From Chitinophagales bacterium (GTDB lineage: Bacteria > Bacteroidota > Bacteroidia > Chitinophagales > UBA10324): a DNA stretch of 10,275 nucleotides. The stretch is taken from NCBI GenBank assembly GCA_013695775.1, contig JACCZV010000263.1, forward strand, positions 1 through 10,275. Reading direction: 5' to 3'. The notes under the pieces were generated by a model that worked only from the letters and a program-made list of their open reading frames with translations, was not told where the DNA came from and did no database searches. Shown one piece after another: positions 1 through 6,058 of the stretch. The position numbers and the translations under genes are program-made. The stretch's first letter is position 1. Every line of letters starts with the position of its first letter.

Positions 1-614
1 GGAGGGTAACATGGAAAAGGGTCTATATCTAAAGCTTTTGGTGCAATGGTATCGTAAATGACTGCTGTGCCACTTAACGTCAAAGTATATCCATCCAGAG
101 ATCCGGCAAAGTTATTTACCATCAGCACATAAGTTTCACCAACAATCACATTCATCGGGGCACATTGATTGGGGCCTCCCTGTGGAACAGAGGTCAGTGT
201 ATATGGATTGGAGAGCCCTGTAGAACCTGGAATTGCAGAATAATTACACCTTGGCTCGGGGGCAGTACCATTTAAGATGCTGCTGCAATCTGAATTTGTC
301 AGATCAAAGATCGCCCAATCATAATCGTCATTAATAGCATTGGGTGTAATTTGAAATTCAAATGAACCAGGGGCGGCTACCGTGAATATGTACCAGACAG
401 AATTGTCTTCTCCGCCGTTTAAACAGCTTGTATTGAAACCGCCGATTAATTCATCAATAGTCCCTACACTGTCATAGGAGTTAAGCTCAAAATAAACATC
501 CTGGCAAATAGGTATAGCAGTGATACAATCCTGCTGAGCAGCGAGATAGGTGGTGTTAAACAGACATACTAAAATAGATAATAGAAGATGCTGCTTCAGG
601 TAATTTTTTAACAC
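1..614 (-). CDS. Secreted Bacteroidota surface-type protein, N-terminal part (runs off left edge)
   Basis: The reading frame is open from a GTG at 614 to the window edge, giving 204 residues and no stop. The N-terminus is a Sec signal peptide: basic start (LKNYLKQ), hydrophobic core at about residues 10-20, likely cleavage near AAQ at 25-27. The mature part has spaced cysteines (30, 37, 64, 110, 123, 151, 202) and a beta-rich domain containing SVWYIFTV and DDYDWAIFDL. This pattern is typical of the N-terminal domain of large Bacteroidota proteins that end in PKD or gliding/type IX sorting domains; the C-terminus lies outside, so the sorting signal is inferred. No in-frame ATG exists between the upstream stop and residue 153, so GTG is the best start. 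It lies 56 bp behind the dehydratase gene and may also have its own promoter. The exact role, whether adhesin, enzyme or matrix protein, cannot be told. Confidence 0.75.
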   Translation of the reverse strand, partial: MLKNYLKQHLLLSILVCLFNTTYLAAQQDCITAIPICQDVYFELNSYDSVGTIDELIGGFNTSCLNGGEDNSVWYIFTVAAPGSFEFQITPNAINDDYDWAIFDLTNSDCSSILNGTAPEPRCNYSAIPGSTGLSNPYTLTSVPQGGPNQCAPMNVIVGETYVLMVNNFAGSLDGYTLTLSGTAVIYDTIAPKALDIDPFPCYP

Positions 615-652
615 GAAATGTAAGCGTTTAATATGCTCATGCTGACAAGAAC

Positions 653-660
653 CAAAGTTA
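653..660 (-). promoter_or_regulatory. Possible Bacteroidota -7 box for the secreted-protein gene
   Basis: TAACTTTG on the minus strand is an exact match to TAnnTTTG. It lies just after the dehydratase stop codon and about 38 bp before the GTG start at 614. No TTG occurs at the expected -33 distance, so this may be chance or a weak internal promoter. Confidence 0.3.
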
Positions 661-670
661 ATAAAAAGAA

Positions 671-910
671 TTACTCCTTCTTATAAATCTTATCAATAGC
701 CTTGGCAAGCTTATGATCCTTTTCCGTAACAATATTCCCCGCATCATGAGTTGATAAAAATAGTTCTACTTTATTATACTCATTTGTCCAGTATGGGTGA
801 TGATTCATCTTCTCAGCAATTAAGGCTACCCTGGTCATAAAACCGAACGCTTCGCTGAAGTCCTTAAATTCGAAGCTTCGTTGCAGCTTGTTTCTTTCTT
901 CTTTCCACAT
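671..910 (-). CDS. Pterin-4a-carbinolamine dehydratase (4a-hydroxytetrahydrobiopterin dehydratase)
   Basis: This is a 79-residue protein of the PCD/DCoH family, which dehydrates 4a-hydroxytetrahydropterin to the quinonoid dihydropterin, recycling the cofactor of aromatic amino-acid hydroxylases in the cytoplasm. The family signature is clear: the conserved core HHPYW at 37-41, then Y45, V48, THDAG at 54-58, and a closing D-x-x-LA-x-x-ID helix at 65-73. The paired histidines His37/His38 are the catalytic site of the family. The protein is short because it starts right at the conserved Trp and lacks the N-terminal extension of many homologues, but all core elements are present. The ATG at 910 is 47 bp downstream of the IPExxxVDY gene, so the two are probably co-transcribed. 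No aromatic amino-acid hydroxylase is in the window, so the physiological partner is unknown; a role in pterin or molybdopterin metabolism is possible. Confidence 0.9.
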   Translation of the reverse strand: MWKEERNKLQRSFEFKDFSEAFGFMTRVALIAEKMNHHPYWTNEYNKVELFLSTHDAGNIVTEKDHKLAKAIDKIYKKE

Positions 911-957
911 ATTGTTTAATATTTGATTGTGAAGGTGATGTAATTAATTAAGAATTA

Positions 958-1416
958 TTATTCAAAGGTTAAGTTGTTACGGGATCTTAGCCTACCATAT
1001 TCTAACAGAATCACCAACTGAATGATGGGAATATTTTTCAATTGAAGGACAAGATTTTCCTGCTGAACCAACGATAGCTCTCCTCTTATTAACAACAGAT
1101 AATCCACCTGTTTAACCTCAGGTATCAGATATTCTCCATGGTGCTTGTTTGCAACTACATAAGTTATCTTTTTATCAAGATCATCTTCAAAACGAAAAAA
1201 ACTAAACACCGATGTTTTGTTTTTCTTTTTATTAATTATCTCAACATCTTCACCACGCTGAAGGTTAAAGTGAAGTATTTTATTAAGATGCCAGCATAAT
1301 TGATATTCTTTAACCTGTGTAGCTATCCCCAGCAGTACCCCTGAAAATTGAGAATCGGGTAATCCTATAATGTTCTTAGACAAATGACTTAGATTATAAA
1401 CTGCCGGTATTTTCAA
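958..1416 (-). CDS. IPExxxVDY family protein (Bacteroidota-specific, function unknown)
   Basis: The protein has 152 residues and carries the family's naming motif at about residues 98-106 (IPEVKQVDY), followed by LLLIRG. The N-terminal half contains the conserved GI-x-x-x-x-K-x-Y-x-L-CW-x-LN segment at about 30-45. The family is small, cytoplasmic and restricted to Bacteroidota, and is often encoded near rnc, fabF and acpP; its biochemical role is unknown to me. Here it sits on the opposite strand to acpP, sharing a divergent spacer. The start is uncertain: the frame has no ATG at its 5' end, the first usable NTG is a TTG at 1416, and the frame stays open back to about 1461 without a better codon. 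There is no signal peptide or membrane segment. It probably leads a minus-strand operon with the dehydratase. Confidence 0.85.
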   Translation of the reverse strand: MKIPAVYNLSHLSKNIIGLPDSQFSGVLLGIATQVKEYQLCWHLNKILHFNLQRGEDVEIINKKKNKTSVFSFFRFEDDLDKKITYVVANKHHGEYLIPEVKQVDYLLLIRGELSLVQQENLVLQLKNIPIIQLVILLEYGRLRSRNNLTFE

Positions 1417-1505
1417 ACCTACAATATTGGCATCAGGTAAACAAATTCCACATGCTAAAAATTAACGGCCTCCACAATGAGAAAGGAAAATAAAAAGCTA
1501 AAAGA

Positions 1506-1536
1506 TTGCTTATAAAAGCGGGAATCCCTTACTTTG
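1506..1536 (+). promoter_or_regulatory. Probable acpP promoter (Bacteroidota type)
   Basis: ATTG at 1505-1508 provides a -33 element and TTACTTTG at 1529-1536 a -7 element, one mismatch from TAnnTTTG, with 20 bp between TTG and the -7 box. Transcription would begin near 1543, leaving a leader of about 30 nt before the acpP ATG at 1572. The same TTG-20 bp spacing occurs at the rnc promoter, which supports both calls. Confidence 0.55.
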
Positions 1537-1571
1537 CCAAAATTTTAAATAACGTAAACCACAAATTATCT

Positions 1572-1811
1572 ATGTCAGACATCGCAGCAAGAGTTAAAAA
1601 GATCATCATTGACAAGTTAGGCGTTGATGAGAGTGAGGTTACTCCAGAAGCAACCTTTACCAATGATCTTGGTGCGGATTCTCTCGACACGGTTGAGCTG
1701 ATCATGGAATTCGAAAAAGAATTCAATATATCTATCCCTGACGAGCAGGCCGAAACCATTACTTCAGTAGGTCAGGCCATCGCTTACATAGAACAGTACG
1801 CTAAGTCTTAA
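1572..1811 (+). CDS. acpP: Acyl carrier protein
   Basis: This is a 79-residue acidic protein carrying growing acyl chains as thioesters during type II fatty-acid synthesis in the cytoplasm. The 4'-phosphopantetheine attachment site is Ser37 in the DSLD motif (36-39) within LGADSLD, followed by the recognition helix VELIMEFEKEF. Length and the helix pattern match bacterial AcpP throughout. The frame extends upstream to a TTG at 1506, but the ATG at 1572 gives the family's normal N-terminus (MSDIAARVKKII) and lies downstream of the likely promoter. fabF follows after 12 bp, so the two are surely co-transcribed, matching the common acpP-fabF pairing in bacteria. Confidence 0.97.
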   Translation: MSDIAARVKKIIIDKLGVDESEVTPEATFTNDLGADSLDTVELIMEFEKEFNISIPDEQAETITSVGQAIAYIEQYAKS

Positions 1812-1823
1812 TTTAGGTCTTTC

Positions 1824-3077
1824 ATGGAATTAAAAAGGGTAGTTGTCACCGGGCTTGGTGCGCTAACTCCATTAGGGAATACTGTTCCAGAGTTCTGGAG
1901 CAATCTTCAAAAAGGAGTGAGTGGAGGGGTACCCCTAACCTATTTTGATACCTCAAAATTTAAAACCAAAATCGCGTGCCAGCTAAAGAACTTTGATGTC
2001 TTTCAGTTTATTGAGAAGAAGGAGGCACGCAAACTCGATCCTTATTCCCAATATGCCCTTATCGCCTCAGATGAGGCTGTAAAGGACAGTGGTCTCGATC
2101 TTGAAAGCGTAGATAAGTCGAGAATCGGTGTTGTTTGGGCAACCGGCGTAGGTGGTATTGATTCATATGCAAAGGCTATGATTGAATATTGCAAAGGAGA
2201 TGGAACCCCGCGTTTCAGCCCATTTCTTATCCCTCTCATTATTCCCGATCTGGCAGCGGGCCATTTGTCTATCAAATATGGATTCATGGGGCCGAATATG
2301 TCAATCGTGAATGCCTGCGCTTCTTCCACAAACTCTATTATTGACGCACTTACCTATCTGCGTTTAGGCAAGGCGGAGGTCATGCTTACGGGAGGGTCTG
2401 AGTTTCCTCTATGCATCCCTGCTGTTGGTGGCTTCTCTTCAATGAAAGCTTTAAGCGAGCGCAATGATTCACCTGAAACAGCCTCTCGCCCTTATGATAA
2501 AGACCGTGATGGTTTTGTTATTGGCGAAGGTGCCGGTGCCCTCGTTTTAGAAGAATATGAGTATGCAAAAGCACGGGGTGCAAAAATTTACTGCGAAGTT
2601 ATCGGCGGCGGAATGTCAGGTGATGCTTATCACATCTCTGCACCACATCCAGAGGGCATTGGAGTAATGCAGGTGCTCCGTGAAGCCTTAAAGGATGCAC
2701 ACATTGAACCAGAGGAGGTAGATTACGTAAATACACATGGCACCTCTACACCTTTGGGAGATCTTGCTGAATTGAAGGCGATAAAAAATGTCTTTGGTGA
2801 TCATGCCTACAAGTTGAGCATCAGCTCAACAAAATCAATGACAGGACACATGCTGGGTGCCGCTGGTGCTGCTGAGGCTATAGCATGTATAGCTGCCATG
2901 CAAAACAGCTTTATTCCTCCTACCATAAATCATTTCACGGATGATCCTGAAATTGATCCTGAATTAGATCTTACATTTAACACTTTTAAATCCCGCGAAG
3001 TAAATGTAGCAATAAGCAATACCTTCGGATTTGGCGGACATAACGCAACTATAATCATGAGAAAATTGGAAGCATAG
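1824..3077 (+). CDS. fabF: 3-oxoacyl-[acyl-carrier-protein] synthase II
   Basis: This is a full-length 417-residue KAS II, which condenses malonyl-ACP with acyl-ACP to extend fatty acids by two carbons. The catalytic triad is intact: Cys165 in NACASS (nucleophile), His305 in THGTSTP, and His342 in TGHMLGAAGA. Each sits exactly two residues later than in E. coli FabF. Lys337 and the glycine-rich GFGGHN loop near 402-407 are also present. The ATG at 1824 gives the standard N-terminus (KRVVVTGLGALTPLG) of the family. It follows acpP by 12 bp and precedes rnc, whose promoter -33 element lies in the last codons of fabF. Nothing about the gene looks abnormal. Its product partners with the adjacent acyl carrier protein. 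Confidence 0.97.
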   Translation: MELKRVVVTGLGALTPLGNTVPEFWSNLQKGVSGGVPLTYFDTSKFKTKIACQLKNFDVFQFIEKKEARKLDPYSQYALIASDEAVKDSGLDLESVDKSRIGVVWATGVGGIDSYAKAMIEYCKGDGTPRFSPFLIPLIIPDLAAGHLSIKYGFMGPNMSIVNACASSTNSIIDALTYLRLGKAEVMLTGGSEFPLCIPAVGGFSSMKALSERNDSPETASRPYDKDRDGFVIGEGAGALVLEEYEYAKARGAKIYCEVIGGGMSGDAYHISAPHPEGIGVMQVLREALKDAHIEPEEVDYVNTHGTSTPLGDLAELKAIKNVFGDHAYKLSISSTKSMTGHMLGAAGAAEAIACIAAMQNSFIPPTINHFTDDPEIDPELDLTFNTFKSREVNVAISNTFGFGGHNATIIMRKLEA

Positions 3078-3096
3078 GATAGTTCATTTACTTTTG
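3066..3096 (+). promoter_or_regulatory. Probable rnc promoter (Bacteroidota type), overlapping the fabF end
   Basis: TTG at 3066-3068 and TACTTTTG at 3089-3096 form a TTG-20 bp-TAnnTTTG promoter, with an exact match in the -7 box. The -33 element is within fabF, and the start of transcription would be near 3103, about 45 nt before the rnc start. rnc can therefore be transcribed independently of acpP-fabF. Confidence 0.6.
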
Positions 3097-3147
3097 CGCA
3101 CTGCATAAATCCAATCATTAAACCACAGTACTACTACCAATCGCCTT

Positions 3148-3861
3148 TTGATTCGTCAACTATTTTCCAATCATGGCAGCTTTATTTCCCAGCTGAAGGC
3201 GCTTACGGGTGTACTGCCTGCTAATCTCCGCCTTTATCACCTCGCCTTTCGTCATAGTTCTAAGGCAGAGGAGGCTTACGATAGCAATGAACGTCTTGAA
3301 TTTTTAGGAGATGCTGTACTTAGCGCTGTAATTGCCAACTACCTCTTTAAGAAGTTTCCTTATAAAAATGAGGGTTATCTTACTGACATTCGCTCAAAGA
3401 TGGTTAGCCGCAGCCAGCTAACTACCATCGCGCATAAAATGGGAATTGATCAATTCTTATTGTATAGCACCTCTGACCCGCTTCTAAACAAAAAGTCTCT
3501 GGTAGGAAATGCACTTGAAGCCCTCGTTGGCGCAGTGTATGTCGACAAAGGCTTTCGCAAGGCTGAACGGTTTATTATAAAAAAAATAGTAAGGCCATTT
3601 CTCGATATTGCGGAGATAGAGATCAGTGAATTCAATTACAAAAGCAAGTTATTGGAATGGGCACAAAAGTCGGGGAGGAACCTGACGTTTGCGGTTAAGC
3701 AGCATATACGACAGCACTACAGGTCGTTATATAAAATTGTTGCCCTGATTGACGGTGAAGAATGCGGTGTTGGTGAAGACACAACTAAAAAAAATGCAGA
3801 AAAAATGGCTGCAAAAAGTGCCTTTGAAAGACTGCAAATACCAGTCGAAGAATATATTTAA
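3148..3861 (+). CDS. rnc: Ribonuclease III
   Basis: The protein (237 residues) is a double-strand-specific endoribonuclease used in rRNA processing and cleavage of structured RNA. The catalytic domain covers about 15-155, with signature ERLEFLGDAVLS at 48-59: Glu48, Glu51 and Asp55 align with E. coli Glu38, Glu41 and Asp45; Glu75 aligns with Glu65 and Glu124 with Glu117. The position equivalent to the metal ligand Asp114 is Asn121 (GNALEA). The double-stranded RNA-binding domain spans about 164-232 (KSKLLEWAQ... to KKNAEKMAAKSA). No ATG exists at the 5' end: the frame opens after a TAA at 3106, and TTG at 3148 is the only good start, with a conserved-looking alignment beginning right after it. 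A start at a rarer codon upstream cannot be excluded. It belongs to the acpP-fabF-rnc cluster. Confidence 0.93.
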   Translation: MIRQLFSNHGSFISQLKALTGVLPANLRLYHLAFRHSSKAEEAYDSNERLEFLGDAVLSAVIANYLFKKFPYKNEGYLTDIRSKMVSRSQLTTIAHKMGIDQFLLYSTSDPLLNKKSLVGNALEALVGAVYVDKGFRKAERFIIKKIVRPFLDIAEIEISEFNYKSKLLEWAQKSGRNLTFAVKQHIRQHYRSLYKIVALIDGEECGVGEDTTKKNAEKMAAKSAFERLQIPVEEYI

Positions 3862-3940
3862 TTGATTTTAAAATTTCAAGTTTATCCTTTCCCGACCCCT
3901 TTTTTTATTAGGCCAGATCTAATGGCTCAAAAATATAAAT

Positions 3941-3972
3941 CCGCCGATTGATCTTTTGCAAGAAATCGGCGG
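3941..3972. repeat. GC-rich inverted repeat (hairpin 1)
   Basis: CCGCCGATT at 3941-3949 pairs perfectly with AATCGGCGG at 3964-3972. An inner TCTT/AAGA helix (3952-3955 with 3960-3963) closes a TTGC tetraloop, with a two-base bulge. There is no T-run after it on the plus strand, so it is not a classic intrinsic terminator for rnc. On the minus strand it is followed by T-rich sequence, but no minus-strand gene reads into it. Confidence 0.7.
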
Positions 3973-4063
3973 CAAAGTCCCCAAAATATAATAAGCTGGG
4001 TTAACTGGAAACTTTAATTACCATAAGGCAGTGTAAAAGTACATTGTTAACCAGCAGCAATAC

Positions 4064-4107
4064 AAGAGTATAAATACCTGTTTTTCAAATCAGGTATTTA
4101 TACTCTT
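4064..4107. repeat. 17-bp perfect inverted repeat (hairpin 2)
   Basis: The arm at 4064-4080 (ending AATACCTG) is the exact reverse complement of 4091-4107 (starting CAGGTATT), with a 10-base loop TTTTTCAAAT. Flanking GCAGCAA (4054-4060) and TTGCTGC (4118-4124) pair around it. A stem this long and perfect is very unlikely by chance. No U-tract follows it on either strand, so a protein-binding operator, a structured RNA, or a miniature-element remnant are all possible. Confidence 0.75.
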
Positions 4108-4188
4108 TACACAACTGTTGCTGCAGCATATTTTTAACGGACTCATTTCCCCTTTAAATTACATTTTAACTCACATAAAATTCTTTCT

Positions 4189-4518
4189 ATGGCCACCACA
4201 ACTCATGACATTTTACTTGCGAATGCAGCAGTTAAAACTCTGAACTTCCAAAATTCTTACCCTGGTGCTTTAAAGGGGGGAAAAATTCCCAAGGAAGACA
4301 TCCTTGACATCCTTCAACAACAGGGATGTGTGGAACTCCGTTATTATTTTGCTCTGGATAACACTACCAATACAAATGCGATCCACATAATATTGTGCGG
4401 AGTAAATGCAGAAGGAAATGACATACTACCTATAGTAGGAAGGGAAGCTAAGCTCAAAGATAATGCCTGGCCCTGTCCACCTCATTGCGGCTCGGCGAAT
4501 GAATTGAACCACATCTGA
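4189..4518 (+). CDS. Uncharacterised small protein with C-terminal CPPHCG motif
   Basis: The protein has 109 residues, no signal peptide and no membrane segment. Visible elements are a short N-terminal helix, GGKIPKEDILDILQQQGC at 30-47 with a helix and Cys47, then an alternating pattern suggesting beta strands (VELRYYFALD at 48-57, AIHIILCGVNAEGNDI at 64-79), and a tail PCPPHCGSANELN at 95-107 with Cys96 and Cys100. I recall similar unnamed Bacteroidota proteins with a phrase like 'RYYFALD', a 'GVNAEGND' strand and a CPP-x-CG-x-x-N-x-LN ending, so a conserved family seems likely, but I know no function. The paired cysteines and His99 could bind metal or form a disulfide; this is a guess. It precedes the membrane protein by 123 bp in the same direction. 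The ATG at 4189 is the natural start. Confidence 0.75.
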   Translation: MATTTHDILLANAAVKTLNFQNSYPGALKGGKIPKEDILDILQQQGCVELRYYFALDNTTNTNAIHIILCGVNAEGNDILPIVGREAKLKDNAWPCPPHCGSANELNHI

Positions 4519-4641
4519 TTTTTATTATTAGTAAGTTACGGTTTGCAGTAACAAAAAAGCTATGAGGGGAAACTATTTTTATATCTAAAATTTATCTTCT
4601 TTACGAAATATCCTCCTCACTTCATGCTTTAGATCAATTCA

Positions 4642-5313
4642 ATGAATTTTTCAAACATATACTTCTATTTTGTATATGGTTCTTTGCTTGCTGCATTGTT
4701 GCCATTGTTTACCGGGGTAACATTCTTCCATAGATTAAATAAAGTAACAACACCCTTTTTATTCTTCTTCTATTATGTGGTGCTCAATGAGTCCTTCAGT
4801 TTTGTACTATCACGATATTCAACAAATACTCTATGGTGGATGAATATCAATCAACTTTTGGAATTAATTTTCTTTGGATGGTTCTTTCTAACCTGGATTA
4901 CTGAGAATGCAAAAATTTGGTTTACGGGCTTTCTTATTATATTCCTGCCATATTGGATTTATTCCACCTGTATCATAAATGATTTTTACACTCCTAATTC
5001 TTTTGCTCATGCAATAGAATGTCTTGTGATCGTTTTACTGGCTGGAATCGTGCTTATCAGGCTGTCGAAATCTACAGCAATTTCTCTATTTAGAAATCCT
5101 CAGTTTTGGCTGGCGTCAGGAGCAATGATATATTTCTCTTTCAGCGTTCTGATATATGCTATTTATCAGGTGATCGTAAACAATAATTATAAAGCCTCTC
5201 TCTTTGAACCAGTATGGATTTTGCATTCTTTTATGAATATTTTTTCTAACTTGCTCTATTCAATTGCTTTTTTGTGCCCGGTCAGGACATTCAAATCTCT
5301 GAAAGCGAAATAA
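4642..5313 (+). CDS. Seven-helix integral membrane protein, putative sensor partner of the histidine kinase
   Basis: The protein has 223 residues and is almost entirely hydrophobic. I place membrane helices at about 7-29, 36-57, 66-86, 91-111, 121-140, 153-176 and 188-212, with a short basic C-terminal tail (RTFKSLKAK), which suggests a cytoplasmic C-terminus. Aromatic residues are unusually frequent (FFFYY, WWMN). I recognise no enzymatic or transport motif. Its last 40 nt overlap the start of the histidine kinase gene in another frame, so the two are co-transcribed and likely translationally coupled. The kinase has only one membrane helix and no input domain, so this protein could supply sensing; that is inference from context. 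Similar unnamed membrane proteins beside HisKA_3 kinases are familiar from Bacteroidota. It could instead be an unrelated membrane protein sharing the operon. Confidence 0.8.
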   Translation: MNFSNIYFYFVYGSLLAALLPLFTGVTFFHRLNKVTTPFLFFFYYVVLNESFSFVLSRYSTNTLWWMNINQLLELIFFGWFFLTWITENAKIWFTGFLIIFLPYWIYSTCIINDFYTPNSFAHAIECLVIVLLAGIVLIRLSKSTAISLFRNPQFWLASGAMIYFSFSVLIYAIYQVIVNNNYKASLFEPVWILHSFMNIFSNLLYSIAFLCPVRTFKSLKAK

Positions 5314-6044
5314 TTAGAATTTTTTTTATAGTACTTATATTTATTGCGCTACTCCTGAGCTTTTTATTTATCATCATAGTTACCTATTACAGAACGAACA
5401 CACGCCGTCAGGCTGAATTGCTGAAGGCAATAGTTGAAACCCAGGAAAAAGAACGCGGGCGAATAGCTATGGACATGCATGATGAACTGGGACCATTATT
5501 ATCCGCGGTAAAGCTTCATGTTGGTGCAATAAAAAACACTCCTCCATTAGATCTTACGGCTGTTGTCCTGGATACTCAGGATCTATTAGACGAGGCGATT
5601 GGGCAAATCAGGCAGATCATTCGGGACCTTGTGCCACGCAATATTCACCAGAAGGGACTGGCAGGGGCTATTTATGATATGCAACAATATTTTGAGACCT
5701 ATTCTTCAGTTAAAATACATTTACATTTAGATGAATTAACGGAAAGGTTTTCTCTCCAGTCAGAAATCAATATATACAGGATTATTCAGGAAATAGTGAA
5801 CAACGCTGTGAAACATGCGGAAACAAAGGAGATTATCATTGCATTTCATAAAAACGATCAGCATCTGAAAATTGAAATTTCTGATAAAGGAAAAGGATTT
5901 GACTTCACTAAAATATCCAACGGATCGGGATTAAAAAATATAGAGTCACGGATTAGACTCAACAAAGGATATTATGAGGTGAAAAGTGGGCAGGGCCAGG
6001 GAACAGCATATTTCATCGCATTTCAAAAAATAAATATAGTCTAA
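5274..6044 (+). CDS. Sensor histidine kinase, HisKA_3 (NarX/DegS-like) type
   Basis: The kinase has 256 residues. One membrane helix lies at about 14-37 and no extracellular or PAS/GAF sensor domain is present. The HisKA_3 dimerisation domain is at about 55-125, with the phospho-accepting His69 in the motif EKERGRIAMDMHDELG. The HATPase_c domain is at about 160-250, with the N-box EIVNNAVKHA at 173-182, the G1 box DKGKGFD at 204-210, GSGLKNI at 217-223, and GQGTAY at 241-246. The only possible start is GTG at 5274: the frame has a stop at 5247 and no other NTG before the membrane helix. This gives a 40-nt overlap with the membrane-protein gene. The response regulator begins 14 bp after it and is surely its partner. 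The signal sensed is unknown. Confidence 0.93.
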   Translation: MPGQDIQISESEIIRIFFIVLIFIALLLSFLFIIIVTYYRTNTRRQAELLKAIVETQEKERGRIAMDMHDELGPLLSAVKLHVGAIKNTPPLDLTAVVLDTQDLLDEAIGQIRQIIRDLVPRNIHQKGLAGAIYDMQQYFETYSSVKIHLHLDELTERFSLQSEINIYRIIQEIVNNAVKHAETKEIIIAFHKNDQHLKIEISDKGKGFDFTKISNGSGLKNIESRIRLNKGYYEVKSGQGQGTAYFIAFQKINIV

Positions 6045-6058
6045 AAACCACCTGTGAA

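Larger units (their letters stand above)
3862..4188. other. Gene-free spacer with extensive potential RNA/DNA secondary structure
   Basis: No credible coding frame is visible in this 327-bp stretch. It starts with AT-rich sequence and a seven-T run (3900-3906), then holds a GC-rich hairpin (3941-3972), a bulged long-range helix (3995-4005 with 4046-4055), a 17-bp perfect hairpin (4064-4107) and an outer 7-bp helix around it (4054-4060 with 4118-4124). A competing pairing, 4031-4037 with 4106-4112, would break the others. It could hold the rnc terminator, a small structured RNA, or the leader of the 109-residue protein gene. I found no convincing promoter for the downstream gene. Confidence 0.5.

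Noticed and set aside
1506..1571. 22-residue N-terminal extension of the acyl carrier protein from a TTG at 1506
   Set aside because: The extension has no counterpart in the family, and the likely promoter lies within it, so the ATG at 1572 is the start.
4160..4167. TACATTTT as a possible -7 box for the 109-residue protein gene
   Set aside because: It lacks the final G and has no TTG at the expected upstream distance.
4533..4620. Short inverted repeats GTTAC/GTAAC and TGAGGGGA/TCCTCCTCA before the membrane-protein gene
   Set aside because: Stems are short or bulged with long loops and no U-tract, too weak to call a terminator or operator.
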